A DNA stretch of 64,000 nucleotides from Strongylocentrotus droebachiensis (lineage: Eukaryota > Echinodermata > Echinoidea > Camarodonta > Strongylocentrotidae): NCBI GenBank assembly GCA_035222895.1, contig JAVYIG010007888.1:1-64000 (forward strand), in the 5' to 3' direction. Positions within the stretch are counted from its first letter, which is position 1, and each line of letters starts with the position of its first letter. Below are positions 49,801 to 59,625 of the stretch, piece by piece. The notes below the pieces were generated by a model. It saw only the letters and a list, made by a program, of their open reading frames with translations, was not told the DNA's origin and did not search any database. The position numbers and the translations under genes are program-made.

Positions 49801-52800
49801 TGTCTTTCCTGATGTTATTCTTTGTTTCTTCCTTCTATTACCTTCTCTTATGTTATTCTTTGTTTTTATCATTCTATCACTTTCTCTTTCTGTCTTTCTG
49901 GAGTCCGCCCCAACATCAGCTCGTGAAAAGGCGACGTGAGGCCGGCCTATGTGTAGACGCAAAATTGCGGGCCCGAGATCATGTGTAACAGGGGTTTGAT
50001 GATCTCGAGGCGGCTTCAAATTGCAGGTGTGAGGCCGCCTCCGGGGCCCGCTTTAAAAGCCGACGCATGTGTAACAGGGGTCTAAGAGCTGGGGTTGCAA
50101 GGAGGAATGGGAAAGGAAATGAGGAGTGGAGGACAGAAGAGTGATCTTGTCCATTTAGGAGAACCTCCCACTCCAATGTAAAGTTCATTGTGATAAAGTG
50201 TGTTTGGAATTGAGAGGGACCCAATACAGAGGATTGGGGGAAAGAGGACAGGCAATGCCGCAATGCATGTATACATTCAGCAGCACATTGGCATTTTCTT
50301 TTCTCTTTCTTTTGATAACAATTGTAATAATGTATGTATGCAAAATCTGCTTATGAAAATTGGGTAAAATATGAAGAATATTATTTTCATAACTTAACCC
50401 TTCCTCATATGCAATTTAGCAATTAAAATTTGAAATTAAATTCTATTACGAGCTATATGTTTAGTAGTCCCACAGTTTAACAGTCACTTTGAGGTACACA
50501 AGGCACTGACATTTTGCATTTTCTTCTAAAAAAGTTATGAGCAACTGATCTACATTTCAAAATGTAATCATTTTTTCTTTAAGAATATAATGCAGCTTGC
50601 AGGAAATGAAGATTATCAAAAGGTAGATGTAGCAACGGGTGACAGGTTGGAAATCACAGTAGAAATAAATGCAAGAGAGAAATTCTAAACCATTGGTCTT
50701 GTGTGAAAATGCTCTCAAGAGACAAGAGGAGGGCAGGGTAAAACGAAAGAGGATAAAATTGGGAGTAAAGAAATCCCAGTCATTCTCAAGATAAAAAGCC
50801 TGATGATGTGTTTGCCCATGTTTTATTCTGAGGCAAAGTTTTGTTTTTGTTTTATTCATGGTCGTTGAGAAGCCTGCTTGAATATCTTGTGCCTCATCCA
50901 AGAGTGACCCTGCAATGCCTACATAGAGGTGTGTAATCACTGCTTCATTCACTCAGGCACCAGGCCCTGCATAACATACATGTCGTTTGAAAGTCAATGA
51001 GACAAATTGCTCCAAGGAGTGAATAATTTATGATGTCGACATAAAATCGTTGAGAATGGCAGCAATGGGCCCAGGCAGCGCTCGTTTCAAGGTAGCGCAC
51101 ACAACAACTTTTCATGTTCCCAAACGATTCTGAAAGGAAGGCTTTAGGAGGAGAGAGGTCACTCCCTATTCAGTTGTTTTGATCGCCAACGTTTTGATCG
51201 GCACAAAGACATAATTTAGCCTGCCACATTCTCACCTCAGCAGAACCATGAAAGCAAATCACCTTTTGTGTGTTTCACACAGCCCCCATCCAATTGGCCA
51301 ATTGGCCAATACAAAGGTCGCGAGGTTATGGGGTGCTTTTGAGAAGCACTCATGCATTATTCAATCCAGCACTGAATGACACACTCCAAACAGGGCACTT
51401 GAAGGGAAAACGCCAGTGCTGACTGAGTGAACGACCACCGAAGGTTAGTCACAGTGCTGGGCAAGGCAAGGGAGAGAGATTGGGAATGGACTAGTTAGAA
51501 CATGGGCTAAAATCACCCATTATTATGCCATCACACCTTCCTCTAACTCATCTCACATTACAGGTATATGATGAAGCCATCATACCTAATTGCAAATCCG
51601 AAAGAAAGTATCCACCTTGAATAATTAGAAAGGCAGCATTGAGCACCGTCCACGAATCGTGCCATAAATACAAATTCATGAGTACAGGTGTTCAGGGTGG
51701 GGAGGGGGGATCATTGATACAAATTCAGCTGCAAAACAGAGTGAAATCAAGAATATCCATTTGCACTGCTTTCACAGAAATAGATATGACTTTGAGTTTG
51801 AGTGGGTTCCCATATTGAAATGGCAATGACCTCACACCAATCCCCATGGTATGGGACTGATACAGGCTCACACATTTCGGGTCCTTTCAGTCACTTATTA
51901 GGGAGAACCTCTCAGAGAGGTTACAATCTTCATTTCTACAGGCACCTCATGTGTGAAAAGAGGTTATATCAGGTCAACTTGGACATCAACTTAGTCTTCA
52001 AAATACAAACAAAGATGCTGTCTTTCAACTTAACTTTCCTTTCCTTTTAAAAAATTTCGAACTAAATCAACACTACCAAAACAGCGATGGCTTTAACCCA
52101 CTCTTATCAAATCATACATGTAGTTTAACAAACCTGAAGCACTAATTTTCTCAATTAAGGAGGCCTTAACAATTTAAAGCTTCTCCAAAAAATATGTCAT
52201 TCAGTGTATGCATTGTAGGCCTACTATATTATGGATATATGCTTGCCTGTTTTTGTTCAACAAAAAGGAAGCATGAAACTAAAGATCATTCATAAAAATG
52301 CACTACCAAGGCAATTTGAAACTTTGCACGTTCTCTGGCCTTTTTACGAGATGAATGCGAAAGGGCTAGTCTGGTACAGGTAGACTAAAGGCTAATGACC
52401 AGATTTCTCCAGCTCACCTTCAATTCTCTACGATAACCTGAAGATTGTTGACTTCATGTGGTATCCATAAACACCTTCTGTTTTCATCCTAAACAAGGGA
52501 ATTACATGGATGAGATCACCTCCCTTTTGTTTCCTACCGCAAGGTAAGTTTCTCTTATATACATTCCGGTCTTCTGGATACGGGGATTGAGAGTGAAAAC
52601 ATGGCTAGATTGTCATTGAGCTGGAGCCTATCACATTCCCGCCTTTGCCAAATACTTTTTCATGATGGAGATTATGGCATTCGGAACGCTCAAGATGTAT
52701 GGGAATAATATCAATAGTTATGACAAACTATTTCATTTAGGCCAACTCCCAGTTTCAGAGATGTACTGCACGATATCCATATACATTTCTTCAAATTCTA

Positions 52801-55800
52801 ATCTCAAGTTTAATCTAAAATTCATTGCCTAACGTAGCATCTCCCATGCAAATTCATAGCTGTAGAGGCCTATCTCTCTCGCTACTTGTCTAATCCTTTG
52901 GGAACGAGAACGAGAGTTCATCCCGACTAAAACGCTTTCATCACCTAGCGCCTCTCTAATGAGGATACCAGATTGCTCAGGTGTTCGCTTTACACCACGT
53001 TTTTTGGATGACGGTGTAGGAGATCAAAGAGACAGGGGTATTCATTCTCTTTGCGCTGCTTCACGACCAACGAGATTCAATTTCCTTTCGGCACATATGG
53101 AATGTTTTTCTTCCCTCTCAGCACACCTTTCACTTTCAATTATAAGGAGGTCATTCACTCCTGAAGGAACTGCTTGCAGCCATCTGAAGATCTCAAGATA
53201 CCATATGTCATAGAAGGGCCGTAGAGCAAGACACTTTGGGGATCATGAATGTATAATGTTATGAAATACACAGAATTTCAAAGTCATCAATTTGTTAGGC
53301 GATTGTACAGCTTTAGTTTTCAGTTAACGTAATTCCAAAACCTATTCATTAACAACAGTTTTTGCCCTTATTTTTTATCACAAACAAACCGTTATACATT
53401 CTGGCAAATGTTTAATCTACAGTATCTGTAAAAACCTTCAACTGAAATGAATCCTTGTATCGAAGCAACCAAAAGAAATGATTGATAAAAGCACTGAGGA
53501 GAAATGCTAAAGATAGAAACATTTCAATGTGTGGGCAATGGTACATCTTATTCTTATACAACAATGTATGGATAAACTGCATGCATGGTGAAAATACCAC
53601 ACAAGAAGTTAATAAAGTTCCTATAAACCTTGCATGAAATATTAAAATTTCTTGTTGAAAACCTAACTAAAGTATACACCTACAACTTCCACCCATCATC
53701 ATAAACAAGTCTCTGTAGTAAATGTAGCCTACCACAAGGTAATTCTTCATCCTGCCAAGCATGAGGGGTCAATTCCATTGCTTATGAAAAAGAAACGGGG
53801 GAGAACAACAAAATTTGCCTGAAACACGAGGTCAGGAACGTTTCTTGTTCTTTATTTTCCATCAGGCAGGGGAGCCTAGTTCAAACAGGGTCCTGTTATT
53901 TAGTCAAAGGGGTATGAGATGAGTGACAGTCTTGGATCTAGAGTGTACCCTGAAGCCCTGTTTTAATTGATGGTCAGACCAGACCAAGGTACTCCTGTAC
54001 ACACGACTGTGTTGGTCTTGCCTCGTCCTCGTGCATGATGCGGCAGGGCAAGGCAACCAATGTTGGTTCAAGCCCCAAGCATACTTCATTTGCCGGAATA
54101 TTCCTATTAAAAATACATATCTCACTCTTTCTCTTGATTTTTCTATGATAAGGAGTCAACAATGTATTAAAGTGAAGTAAGGTTGCAAGTATGGGCTCAA
54201 TATAAGAAGAATTTTAGGCTGGTTTCAAAATGAAAAATTGCACCCAAAATAGCCAGATATCTATGGATATATTCATATAAGGAAATTTTGAATCAATATT
54301 CTATTTGAACATTTTTTGGGGGAAGGGGGGGGGGGGGAATTTAGCAGGAGGATAGCGATATAAAATCATTTATGGCCCTCTCACAAACCTTGAATGTTCC
54401 ATTTACAACACTCTGTGCCTTTGAAGTCCTGCCCACTGGAATTTATGTGAGGAAATTTGGGAATGTAATGATGTGATCAAGATTTATATTGCATCAAGGC
54501 TGCATCCAACCATCCACCCAAGTAGCCTACAGACCTTGAGAATGGATGAGCAGAGCCAGTGCAGGGCTCCCTTATAGGAAGACAATTTAATGTATAATGT
54601 AGTTGAGGACCAAAAAGGGTAAAGAAATAGGCTAATGTTGTCTCTCAGTGTACAATGGGATTTTAGCTCAACCATTAGGATTTTATACTGAGAGAACCCC
54701 CTGCACAAAAGTAAATAAATAAACATGCCTAATAATTGAAGAACTTACATTTAAACTGGAGGAGAGGCATTATAAATTTCTAAATCATACAACACATGTT
54801 GTGACGTTGGCACATCAACAAATCCAGATACCAATGAAACAAAATGAAATCAATTAAATAAGGGACAGCGAATTATGAATGAGAGACTAGAATCTAATAA
54901 TATATTCTAATCCCTTCCTAAAGGTTTTGACAACTGGGTCATACTGTTTTATCATGGATCTGGGTCAACATTAATACATTTTTTCTCTGATTCACCCATT
55001 CTCCAATATTTATCGATTTCAACACGGCTGCATGAATGAATCAAACGATTTGTAGGGAGTATCACGCTCAGTAATTGAAATTCATGACATTCTTAATCTG
55101 CCTGTCATCAACGTCGGATGCTACAGAGCAAGACAATTTTTTGGTAATGAGAGTTCATACATCATTAACAGATTTTGTGCGTAGAATGGCAGGGTGCAAG
55201 TGTACCTCTCCACTGCTGCATTCCCCTCTCTGTGGGTTGTCCAATTAGTTATGAGCAATAACGAGGTGCGGGCGCAACGATGTGAACCTACCAAAGACCT
55301 CATCAAGAATAAACGAGTATGCACTGGGACTATGGAGTATAAATGAATGGGCACCTTGGGACTGGGACGGGAGATGAAAGACGTAACTGATGGCTTCCTG
55401 ATTTGCGAGATGATTAATAGACAACATCAATTCATTCATGAGGAGCGATGAGTTGCCCATCATGGTAGGAGAGAAATATCACTAGACTAGTGAGCCACAA
55501 AGAGAGATTGCTCCATCTTTATGCATCTCTCTCCATATAAATATTGCTAATTTCTCAATAGAAAGGCAATTTCACTCCAGCCAGGATGATTCATGCCGTT
55601 GATATGAGCACAGGTAATAGAGCAAGAACTCACCTTCCTTTTGAATTTGTGTGTTAATCACTGTAGAAATATCTCTATGACGATTTAAATTTCAACTCCA
55701 ATATTACTGTCCTTTTAGGCTTGGTGTGTGATAAAATTTTACTAACTTAATATTCAATTTCCTCATTTCTAAAGCTGCTGGCAAAAATATGTTGCTGGAG

Positions 55801-58433
55801 ACAATTTATTTTTAAAGGAGAAACACTACACCTAATCATTCTTTTCCTTGCTGCATTAAAATCAAACATTCATTACATAAAATTTTAAAAAATCAGTGTA
55901 AAAGAAGCCCCCATACCTGAACCATAAATACCACAAGGTGAAATCATTTGTAAATATGACTTTGCCTCCATAAATTAAAAATATTTATTCACAAGCTTCT
56001 CAGTTACAATATTATCTCCTTTTAATTCTTTAACCCCATTTACACTGTGTCAGTCATTTAAACATCCTGCTTATACTGTAAGTGGGCTAAATCAGGAAGA
56101 CGGGACATACAGTTGATTGGTCCCGTATACCACATCATATCACTTTCAAGAACTAACTTCCTTTGATGTTTATATCACACCTACGGAATATCACTCGCAA
56201 GAAGGTTAGCTACACTTTAATCTCAAGTGGCTTCTTGGCAATCAGGAAATTGTCTCTCTTTGGTTTCTTTTAAAATTGAGCAAGGTTGTTCACTTTCATT
56301 TCTTGTTGCGTTTGAAAAAGGTAGGTCACTTACACTTTTCAAAAAAAGCACACCAGGTGATTCTTTGTCACATGAGAAGTTCATGATAGTTCATTCCTTC
56401 TGTCCTAGAAAAATCTCTTCCTTATTCAACAATTTATTTATTTCTGCTACATAAGGATATACCTGTGAACCATTATTGAAAAAAATCACCCAGGGATATT
56501 ATTGATGAGTACTCAATGTTTTCTGAGTAGCATTTCTTTCATTTCAAATTACATTCTGTACTTACAATATCAGCTGAGTCAGATTTCTCGCAGATGGTCC
56601 AAGGATGGGTAAAGATGTCAGTTTGTTGGATGCCAATTTCCTGAAGAGAAGAACGAAAGAGAAGATACAAAATATATACTGTAAACATTGACACCATGTA
56701 GACATAACAAGATTGATAAAAACATTTCTATTCTAGTAGCTTAGATATAGCTGTTCTCGTAACCCATGATATGATTATGAAGATACATTCTTCGAGAGCT
56801 TCAGTTTGACTTTTTTTTCTCCTGTAAGAGGCAGGGGATCTTATCTCCTTACAGTGATCCATGTACATGTAAGCCCTATATATTCAAGAAAAGGAAAATA
56901 GTTTGTTCATAACATTAGAACATCAAGCACACGGATATTATCTCTTTTTCGAGGGGTCGTGGACATGGCCATTGCCGATCATGAGTAATTGCACGCCAGA
57001 GCAGATCCTCAAATTGGCAACTCCAATTCAGGGTTTCAAATGATGCCTGCGATGACAGGGCCTGTTGCTTTGACCTCTTGCAATCTTCCTCACCAGGGGA
57101 GTTACTTTCACACCTTGAAGCCCCCGCTGCCAGCTAACAGGGGACTTGAGAAAACAAGAGTGGCTGGGGCACCCAGGGAGGGTGGGGTATCACCATGGCT
57201 AAGGATGGGATGGGATGGGGGTGGGGAGGCGGATGTGCTGTTAGCCTTAAATCAAGAGGTAGAGTTATATTTGCCAAATTATTTTAAATGGATGATATCA
57301 ATAAAGGAATATGTCCTAGAAAATGAGAACTATTGCAAATACCAATCCAATGTAATTAATTTCAATTCAGGCTTAAAATCTGAAGATTGAAGAAAAACAA
57401 TGAATAGGACAACTAGGATATTCCAAAACTAAATCCTTATCACTTCTATTTGATTGATATTATCATTCTACCATTTTTCTACTAGATTTACATACAATTA
57501 CGTCTCTCTGTTCTTCCATACACCATCACTTTCTGCTATCCAATTTAGACAAGAGATAGAGTCTTAGAGAGAGCAATAAAAGAGAGATATATGACTAACA
57601 AGGGAGAGGAGAGGGCAACAGCCTGAACTGTCCCAATACAAACACGACAGATATGTGATCAGAACCAATGAGTGACAAGCAGGCAAGCAAGTCTAGCGAG
57701 CGAGGGGAGGGAAAGCGTGTTAACTTTGTTGTAAGCCACGACTGCATGGGTCAAATGCTACATTCATCATCGTCAGAAGAAAACGTTGAATTATCTAAGC
57801 TGGCGCGTTATACGATAATAAACAATATAAATGTTGTTACAGTTTGAGTCTAGGAATACCAATATACATTTGGTATGCCCTCTTTTCATGTATGGCTGTG
57901 CCAAGATTTTGGTACATCCACTTCTGTCTCACGGTCTGTCTCACTGTGCATCACTCATGGTGGAGAAGATATACATTATTGAAATGCAAAATGGCCCCTT
58001 TCCTGTTTTCCTTTTCTCTCAGTAAAATAACACTTTCATTTTCAATTTTTAAAATAACTTTGGATCCAATGATGATTTGTATGCCTTGGTGAAGTAAAAC
58101 ATCTGTAGTTGGTACTCATTTGGGGTACCATACAGAATAGAGCCATCAAAAGTCATTTTATGGCAATTTTTTTTTTTTTTTTTTTTTTTCCTGCATGGGT
58201 ACATAATAAATCAAACATATATCAGAATATGTTATCTTAGAATTCAGACCACACTACAATATTTTCTTTGCACAAAGACACAAATGTATATCGAATAGAA
58301 TATGTCATCTCATAATATCATCAAGCCTGAAGTTGTATTCCAAGTTTTTAGTTGTACTTACAATTGTTGAAGATTTGATAGGCCATCAAAAGTGCTTGCG
58401 TTCAATCGTCTTAATTTGTTGGAGCTCAGATCC
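21167..58433 (-). CDS. LRIG: LRIG: leucine-rich repeats and immunoglobulin-like domains membrane protein, 5' exon not in view
   Basis: LRIG proteins are single-pass cell-surface proteins; vertebrate members modulate receptor tyrosine kinase and BMP signalling. Exons in gene order: 58362-58433, 56566-56640, 45794-45931, 43003-43146, 29692-30195, 29177-29329, 28339-28410, 27887-28050, 26593-26726, 25765-25945, 24955-25512, 24492-24623, 23755-23865, 23138-23323, 22243-22710, 21167-21726. They splice without phase conflict into 1216 residues: 15 LRRs, the LRR C-terminal cap (CDCQMAWFP), three Ig domains each with both cysteines, one membrane helix and a ~370-residue tail. LRR exons are phase 2, cut within the final leucine codon of a repeat. 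The signal peptide and N-terminal cap exon was not found up to 64000. LRR11 carries a family-unusual ~24-residue insertion. Family is certain; which vertebrate LRIG is closest cannot be decided by eye. Confidence 0.95.
21932..22124 (+). mobile_element. TTAA-bounded ~200-bp repeat, copy A
   Basis: TTAA-AGCCCCACTG... to ...GACGGTCT-TTAA, 193 bp, in the last LRIG intron. It shares long blocks with copies B, C and D, for example CACCTGTCAGTGACC and CTCTATATAG. Confidence 0.85.
22243..22710 (-). CDS. LRIG: LRIG exon, cytoplasmic tail with acidic stretch
   Basis: 156 codons with YCPSDSLSEADRTTLERRGQ, a GGGGG run, then an acidic stretch (GEEGEIEEEDEDEVFMDEAT) and SNHPPPQCCHSYTSVSSPEG. Donor G|GTAAGG at PHG; reading on would reach a stop at 22139. 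Confidence 0.85.
23138..23323 (-). CDS. LRIG: LRIG exon, cytoplasmic tail
   Basis: 62 codons, starting ATDKYQDDNASDCDSLDGPV and ending CPRQHHCNMQ. Placed by phase continuity (1-1) and good splice sites (CTACAG|CT, G|GTACAG). Confidence 0.85.
23755..23865 (-). CDS. LRIG: LRIG exon, proximal cytoplasmic tail
   Basis: VEESHHHVVPPEIPSSTLNG then SSEGTIHQETSSGVSSA. The VVPPxxPS...GT block is conserved in LRIG tails. Acceptor TCACAG|TT, donor G|GTAGGT. Confidence 0.88.
23913..24103 (+). mobile_element. TTAA-bounded ~200-bp repeat, copy B
   Basis: 191 bp, same orientation as A, 48 bp upstream (gene sense) of the exon at 23755-23865. Shares ACCACCTGTCAGTGACCTTG and GCGCCCTCTATATAGC. Confidence 0.85.
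24492..24623 (-). CDS. LRIG: LRIG exon, transmembrane segment
   Basis: TTTSIIIVVVICCILGTSLI then WVVIIYHTRKRTSR: one hydrophobic helix followed by basic stop-transfer residues, as in vertebrate LRIG (VWVCIIYQTRKK). Acceptor TTTAG|AC, donor G|GTAAGG. Confidence 0.95.
24955..25512 (-). CDS. LRIG: LRIG exon, Ig domains 2 and 3
   Basis: Ig2: ELPCAATGHPTPKIAWQKDG to DTGVYTCTALNAAG. Ig3: VMECNVEGSPRPSIRWFKDE to DGGTYTCEATNSLG. Both cysteines and the tryptophan are present in each. The KDGG..FPAAR..R segment in Ig2 is shared with vertebrate LRIGs. Acceptor TTCAG|TT, donor A|GTAAGT. Confidence 0.96.
25765..25945 (-). CDS. LRIG: LRIG exon, Ig domain 1 (second half)
   Basis: EYTSVLNLPHIKEADQGRFQ then CIISNEFGVTYSKKARVTV, with the second cysteine in the DxGxxxC context. 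Acceptor TTCAG|GC, donor A|GTGAGT. Confidence 0.94.
26593..26726 (-). CDS. LRIG: LRIG exon, Ig domain 1 (first half)
   Basis: FIIREPETMTSLKNDNVSLI then CTAG...TMLWKKDK: first Ig cysteine and the core tryptophan. Acceptor TTCCAG|AT, donor AAG|GTATGG. Confidence 0.93.
27600..27810. repeat. GA-rich low-complexity tract
   Basis: Imperfect AGAGAGGGA units in the LRIG intron left of the LRR-cap exon. Several overlapping open frames here are compositional. Confidence 0.8.
27887..28050 (-). CDS. LRIG: LRIG exon, LRR C-terminal cap
   Basis: MVCDCQMAWFPVWIKENN...GRCAHPDTLQG...FTC: the four-cysteine cap (CxC...C...C) that closes the LRR solenoid. Donor G|GTAAGT, phase 1. Confidence 0.95.
28339..28410 (-). 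CDS. LRIG: LRIG exon, LRR15
   Basis: DFAGNVITTVENNAFEGMPE then LTQL. 72 bp, phase 2 both sides. Acceptor TTCAG|GG, donor CT|GTAAGT. Confidence 0.94.
28937..29147 (-). mobile_element. TTAA-bounded ~200-bp repeat, copy C
   Basis: 211 bp, inverted relative to A and B, starting 29 bp past the donor of exon 29177-29329. It is longer because of a private palindromic segment at 29065-29088. Confidence 0.85.
29065..29088. repeat. Perfect 10-bp inverted repeat within copy C
   Basis: AAGCGGTACC, loop TACG, GGTACCGCTT. It is absent from the three sister copies. Confidence 0.85.
29177..29329 (-). CDS. LRIG: LRIG exon, LRR13-14
   Basis: DLSDNVIAWTVDDMTGAFEG matches the slightly longer LRR13 characteristic of LRIG; GLANNNINSISRRAFSGLVN is LRR14. 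Acceptor TTGCAG|GG, donor CT|GTAAGT. Confidence 0.95.
29692..30195 (-). CDS. LRIG: LRIG exon, LRR7-12 with an insertion in LRR11
   Basis: 168 codons: six repeats (ELSRNELTTV, SLSRNQLTDL, ELDGNELTTI, TVAHNRINET, DLSHNRLTTL, YINHNRVTQV) plus about 24 extra residues in LRR11. The extra segment is Glu-rich then Gly/Ser/Pro-rich (TEEESVGESGGPAAQG to GVPPWPP). Acceptor TTGTAG|TG, donor CT|GTAAGT. Confidence 0.94.
34844..34871 (+). repeat. Short tandem duplication, 15-bp period
   Basis: TTTCCCGAATAGC occurs at 34844-34856 and 34859-34871. Confidence 0.8.
39531..39564 (+). repeat. Short tandem duplication, 17-bp period
   Basis: TGATGAGAGACAGATTT occurs twice back to back. Confidence 0.85.
42094..42129. 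repeat. (AT)n microsatellite
   Basis: About 17-18 uninterrupted AT units in an LRIG intron. Confidence 0.95.
42755..42951 (-). mobile_element. TTAA-bounded ~200-bp repeat, copy D
   Basis: 197 bp, same orientation as C, 51 bp past the donor of exon 43003-43146. Ends TTAAAGGCCGTCTG and, inverted, TTAAAGCCCCACTGCAC. Confidence 0.85.
43003..43146 (-). CDS. LRIG: LRIG exon, LRR5-6
   Basis: LENNRISTLQQGCLNNLRSL and KLNRNRIASLPRDLFTHLES, 48 codons. Acceptor GACAG|GC, donor CT|GTAAGT. A TTAA-type repeat ends 51 bp beyond the donor. Confidence 0.93.
43147..45793 (-). other. LRIG intron between LRR4 and LRR5 exons
   Basis: No gene seen. Contains the GA tract and a CAC/CAT triplet run at about 43780-43811. 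Confidence 0.7.
43181..43225. repeat. (GA)n microsatellite
   Basis: GA run ~35 bp upstream (gene sense) of the LRR5-6 acceptor. On the transcribed strand it forms an extended CT tract ahead of the exon. Confidence 0.9.
45794..45931 (-). CDS. LRIG: LRIG exon, LRR3-4
   Basis: HHNRITNISPAALRGLTSLR...DLSYNRIGHLRTDTFP...LQFL, 46 codons covering two repeats. Acceptor TTTCAG|AC, donor CT|GTAAGC. Confidence 0.93.
48993..50085. mobile_element. Harbinger-like non-autonomous element with TAA duplication
   Basis: The body is 48996-50082 (1087 bp). Left terminus GACCCCTGTTACACATACGT; right terminus inverted GACCCCTGTTACACATGCGT; 20 of 21 bases match in full. TAA flanks both sides. A 3-bp TAA/TWA duplication fits PIF/Harbinger. 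Sub-terminal regions repeat GTGTAACA motifs and GC-rich GAGGCCGGCC blocks. The centre is a minisatellite; no transposase is present. Confidence 0.85.
49259..49899 (+). repeat. Two-unit composite minisatellite inside the Harbinger-like element
   Basis: Fourteen units, each starting TATGTTATTCTTTG. Long A units (52 bp; 46 bp when shortened) end TTTCTGTCTTTCCT; B units (38 bp) end CTTTCATCTTCTCT. Through the middle, 46-bp A and 38-bp B alternate in an 84-bp higher-order repeat. The pyrimidine-rich strand lacks stops in all three forward frames, which creates spurious long open frames. Confidence 0.9.
51290..51310. promoter_or_regulatory. Overlapping CCAAT/ATTGG cluster
   Basis: CCAATTGG, CCAATTGG and CCAAT follow one another, giving CCAAT boxes on both strands, then TACAAAGG, a SOX/TCF-like core. 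It is deep in an LRIG intron. NF-Y type binding is possible, but function is inferred from motif only. Confidence 0.35.
56566..56640 (-). CDS. LRIG: LRIG exon, LRR2
   Basis: KLASNKLTSLPILGPSARNL then TQLIL, a 25-residue repeat aligned to the family's second LRR, which likewise lacks the AF motif. Acceptor TTCAG|GA, donor TT|GTAAGT. Confidence 0.9.
58169..58189. repeat. Poly-T run
   Basis: About 21 T in the intron between LRR1 and LRR2 exons. Confidence 0.9.
58362..58433 (-). CDS. LRIG: LRIG exon, LRR1
   Basis: DLSSNKLRRLNASTFDGLSN then LQQL, a 24-residue LRR. Acceptor TTTCAG|GG, donor TT|GTAAGT (phase 2). First recognisable LRIG exon in the window. Confidence 0.92.
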
Positions 58434-59601
58434 CTGAAAGAAACAAAAGGATGGAAATCAATTAATCACCAATATAGATAGAATTTCTTTCTTTCACAAG
58501 AGTTATGACCTGAATTAAATGAAACCATAAAGAAGTAGCCTTCATTTTTATAAATGGCTACAATACATAAGGAATACAGTACATGTCATGCAGCATTCCT
58601 GCATTGAGGTGATGACTTTGTCACTAATTAATATGTCTTTGTGTGTGGCTTCATCCAATACTAATTTATATTCAAAGTGAAGAATGCATACCATAACTTA
58701 TGTATTTATACTCAGTTTTACAGCAGGGCTCCACACAGACTGTTTGGAAAGGGTGTCCGGGTTTGAGTGTTTAATATCTTTAATATTATATGTCATTTTT
58801 TTAAAGAAACTTTGAAGGTCCGGACCTAGATCGTGGGCACTCATGTGTCCCAGGCACATGTTAGTCCTTGTTACAGCTTTTTAATATAAATTAGTTCATC
58901 CTTTTTTACAACATCATGTAAATTACCAAACATGTGTCCCTTTTTTAACATTGCTTGAAATGGGATCAAAATGATTGATTGAAATGTGATCTTGGTTAAA
59001 ACCTTAGACCTTTCAGGTTTTAACTTAGGCAAAATATAAAAATCCGCCAGAATCACTTCTCTGACCCTCTGCCAATTTCCTTACAATAGCAGGAAATATT
59101 TAAGAGATAAAAAAAACCACTTATCTCACTGTCCTTTAGTTTACCTCACAATTTTCAAATAAAGTTTGAAAAGTGATAATGGGGATTTGAACTGAGCTGA
59201 ATAATCAACTGCTCAACGATAAAGGTCTTACAAATGGCTTTCGTAAAGAGCCCCTATCTTCCTTCAATGTGTAATAAGTAATCAAGATATCCCGGTCACA
59301 TGACTGGCGAGCAAATATCAAGCACTGTTCAAACAGCCGTTAATCTGATTGTGTTGTGGAAAACAGACTTTAGTTTTGCCTTGTTCTGAGGTGCCACCCA
59401 ACACACGATTTTCACACTTTTTTATCACATAGCACACACTGACTGGGCCAGTCTTGCTCAACATCAAATAACAGGACAGGGTCACACACACATACGTCTT
59501 GGGATATTAAAATGGGAAGCAAACACACCATGCCATGGTCCTCCTTAGTCCACCACACCTGACTAAATAAACCAATAACCTTTTACTAAAAAATGTCCAA
59601 G

Positions 59602-59625
59602 CCCCCCCCCCCCCCCCCCCCCCCC
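59602..59625. repeat. Poly-C run
   Basis: About 24 C followed by A8. Assembly length uncertain. Confidence 0.9.

Larger units (their letters stand above)
45932..56565 (-). other. LRIG intron between LRR2 and LRR3 exons (10.6 kb)
   Basis: No nested gene recognised. It holds the Harbinger-like element at 48993-50085, the CCAAT cluster at 51290-51310 and a G run near 54323-54338. The remainder is unique-looking AT-rich DNA. Confidence 0.7.

Noticed and set aside
49077..49988. Long plus-strand open frame (303 codons) and two overlapping frames
   Set aside because: It is produced by the pyrimidine-rich minisatellite, stop-free in three frames at once, with no start context or domain.
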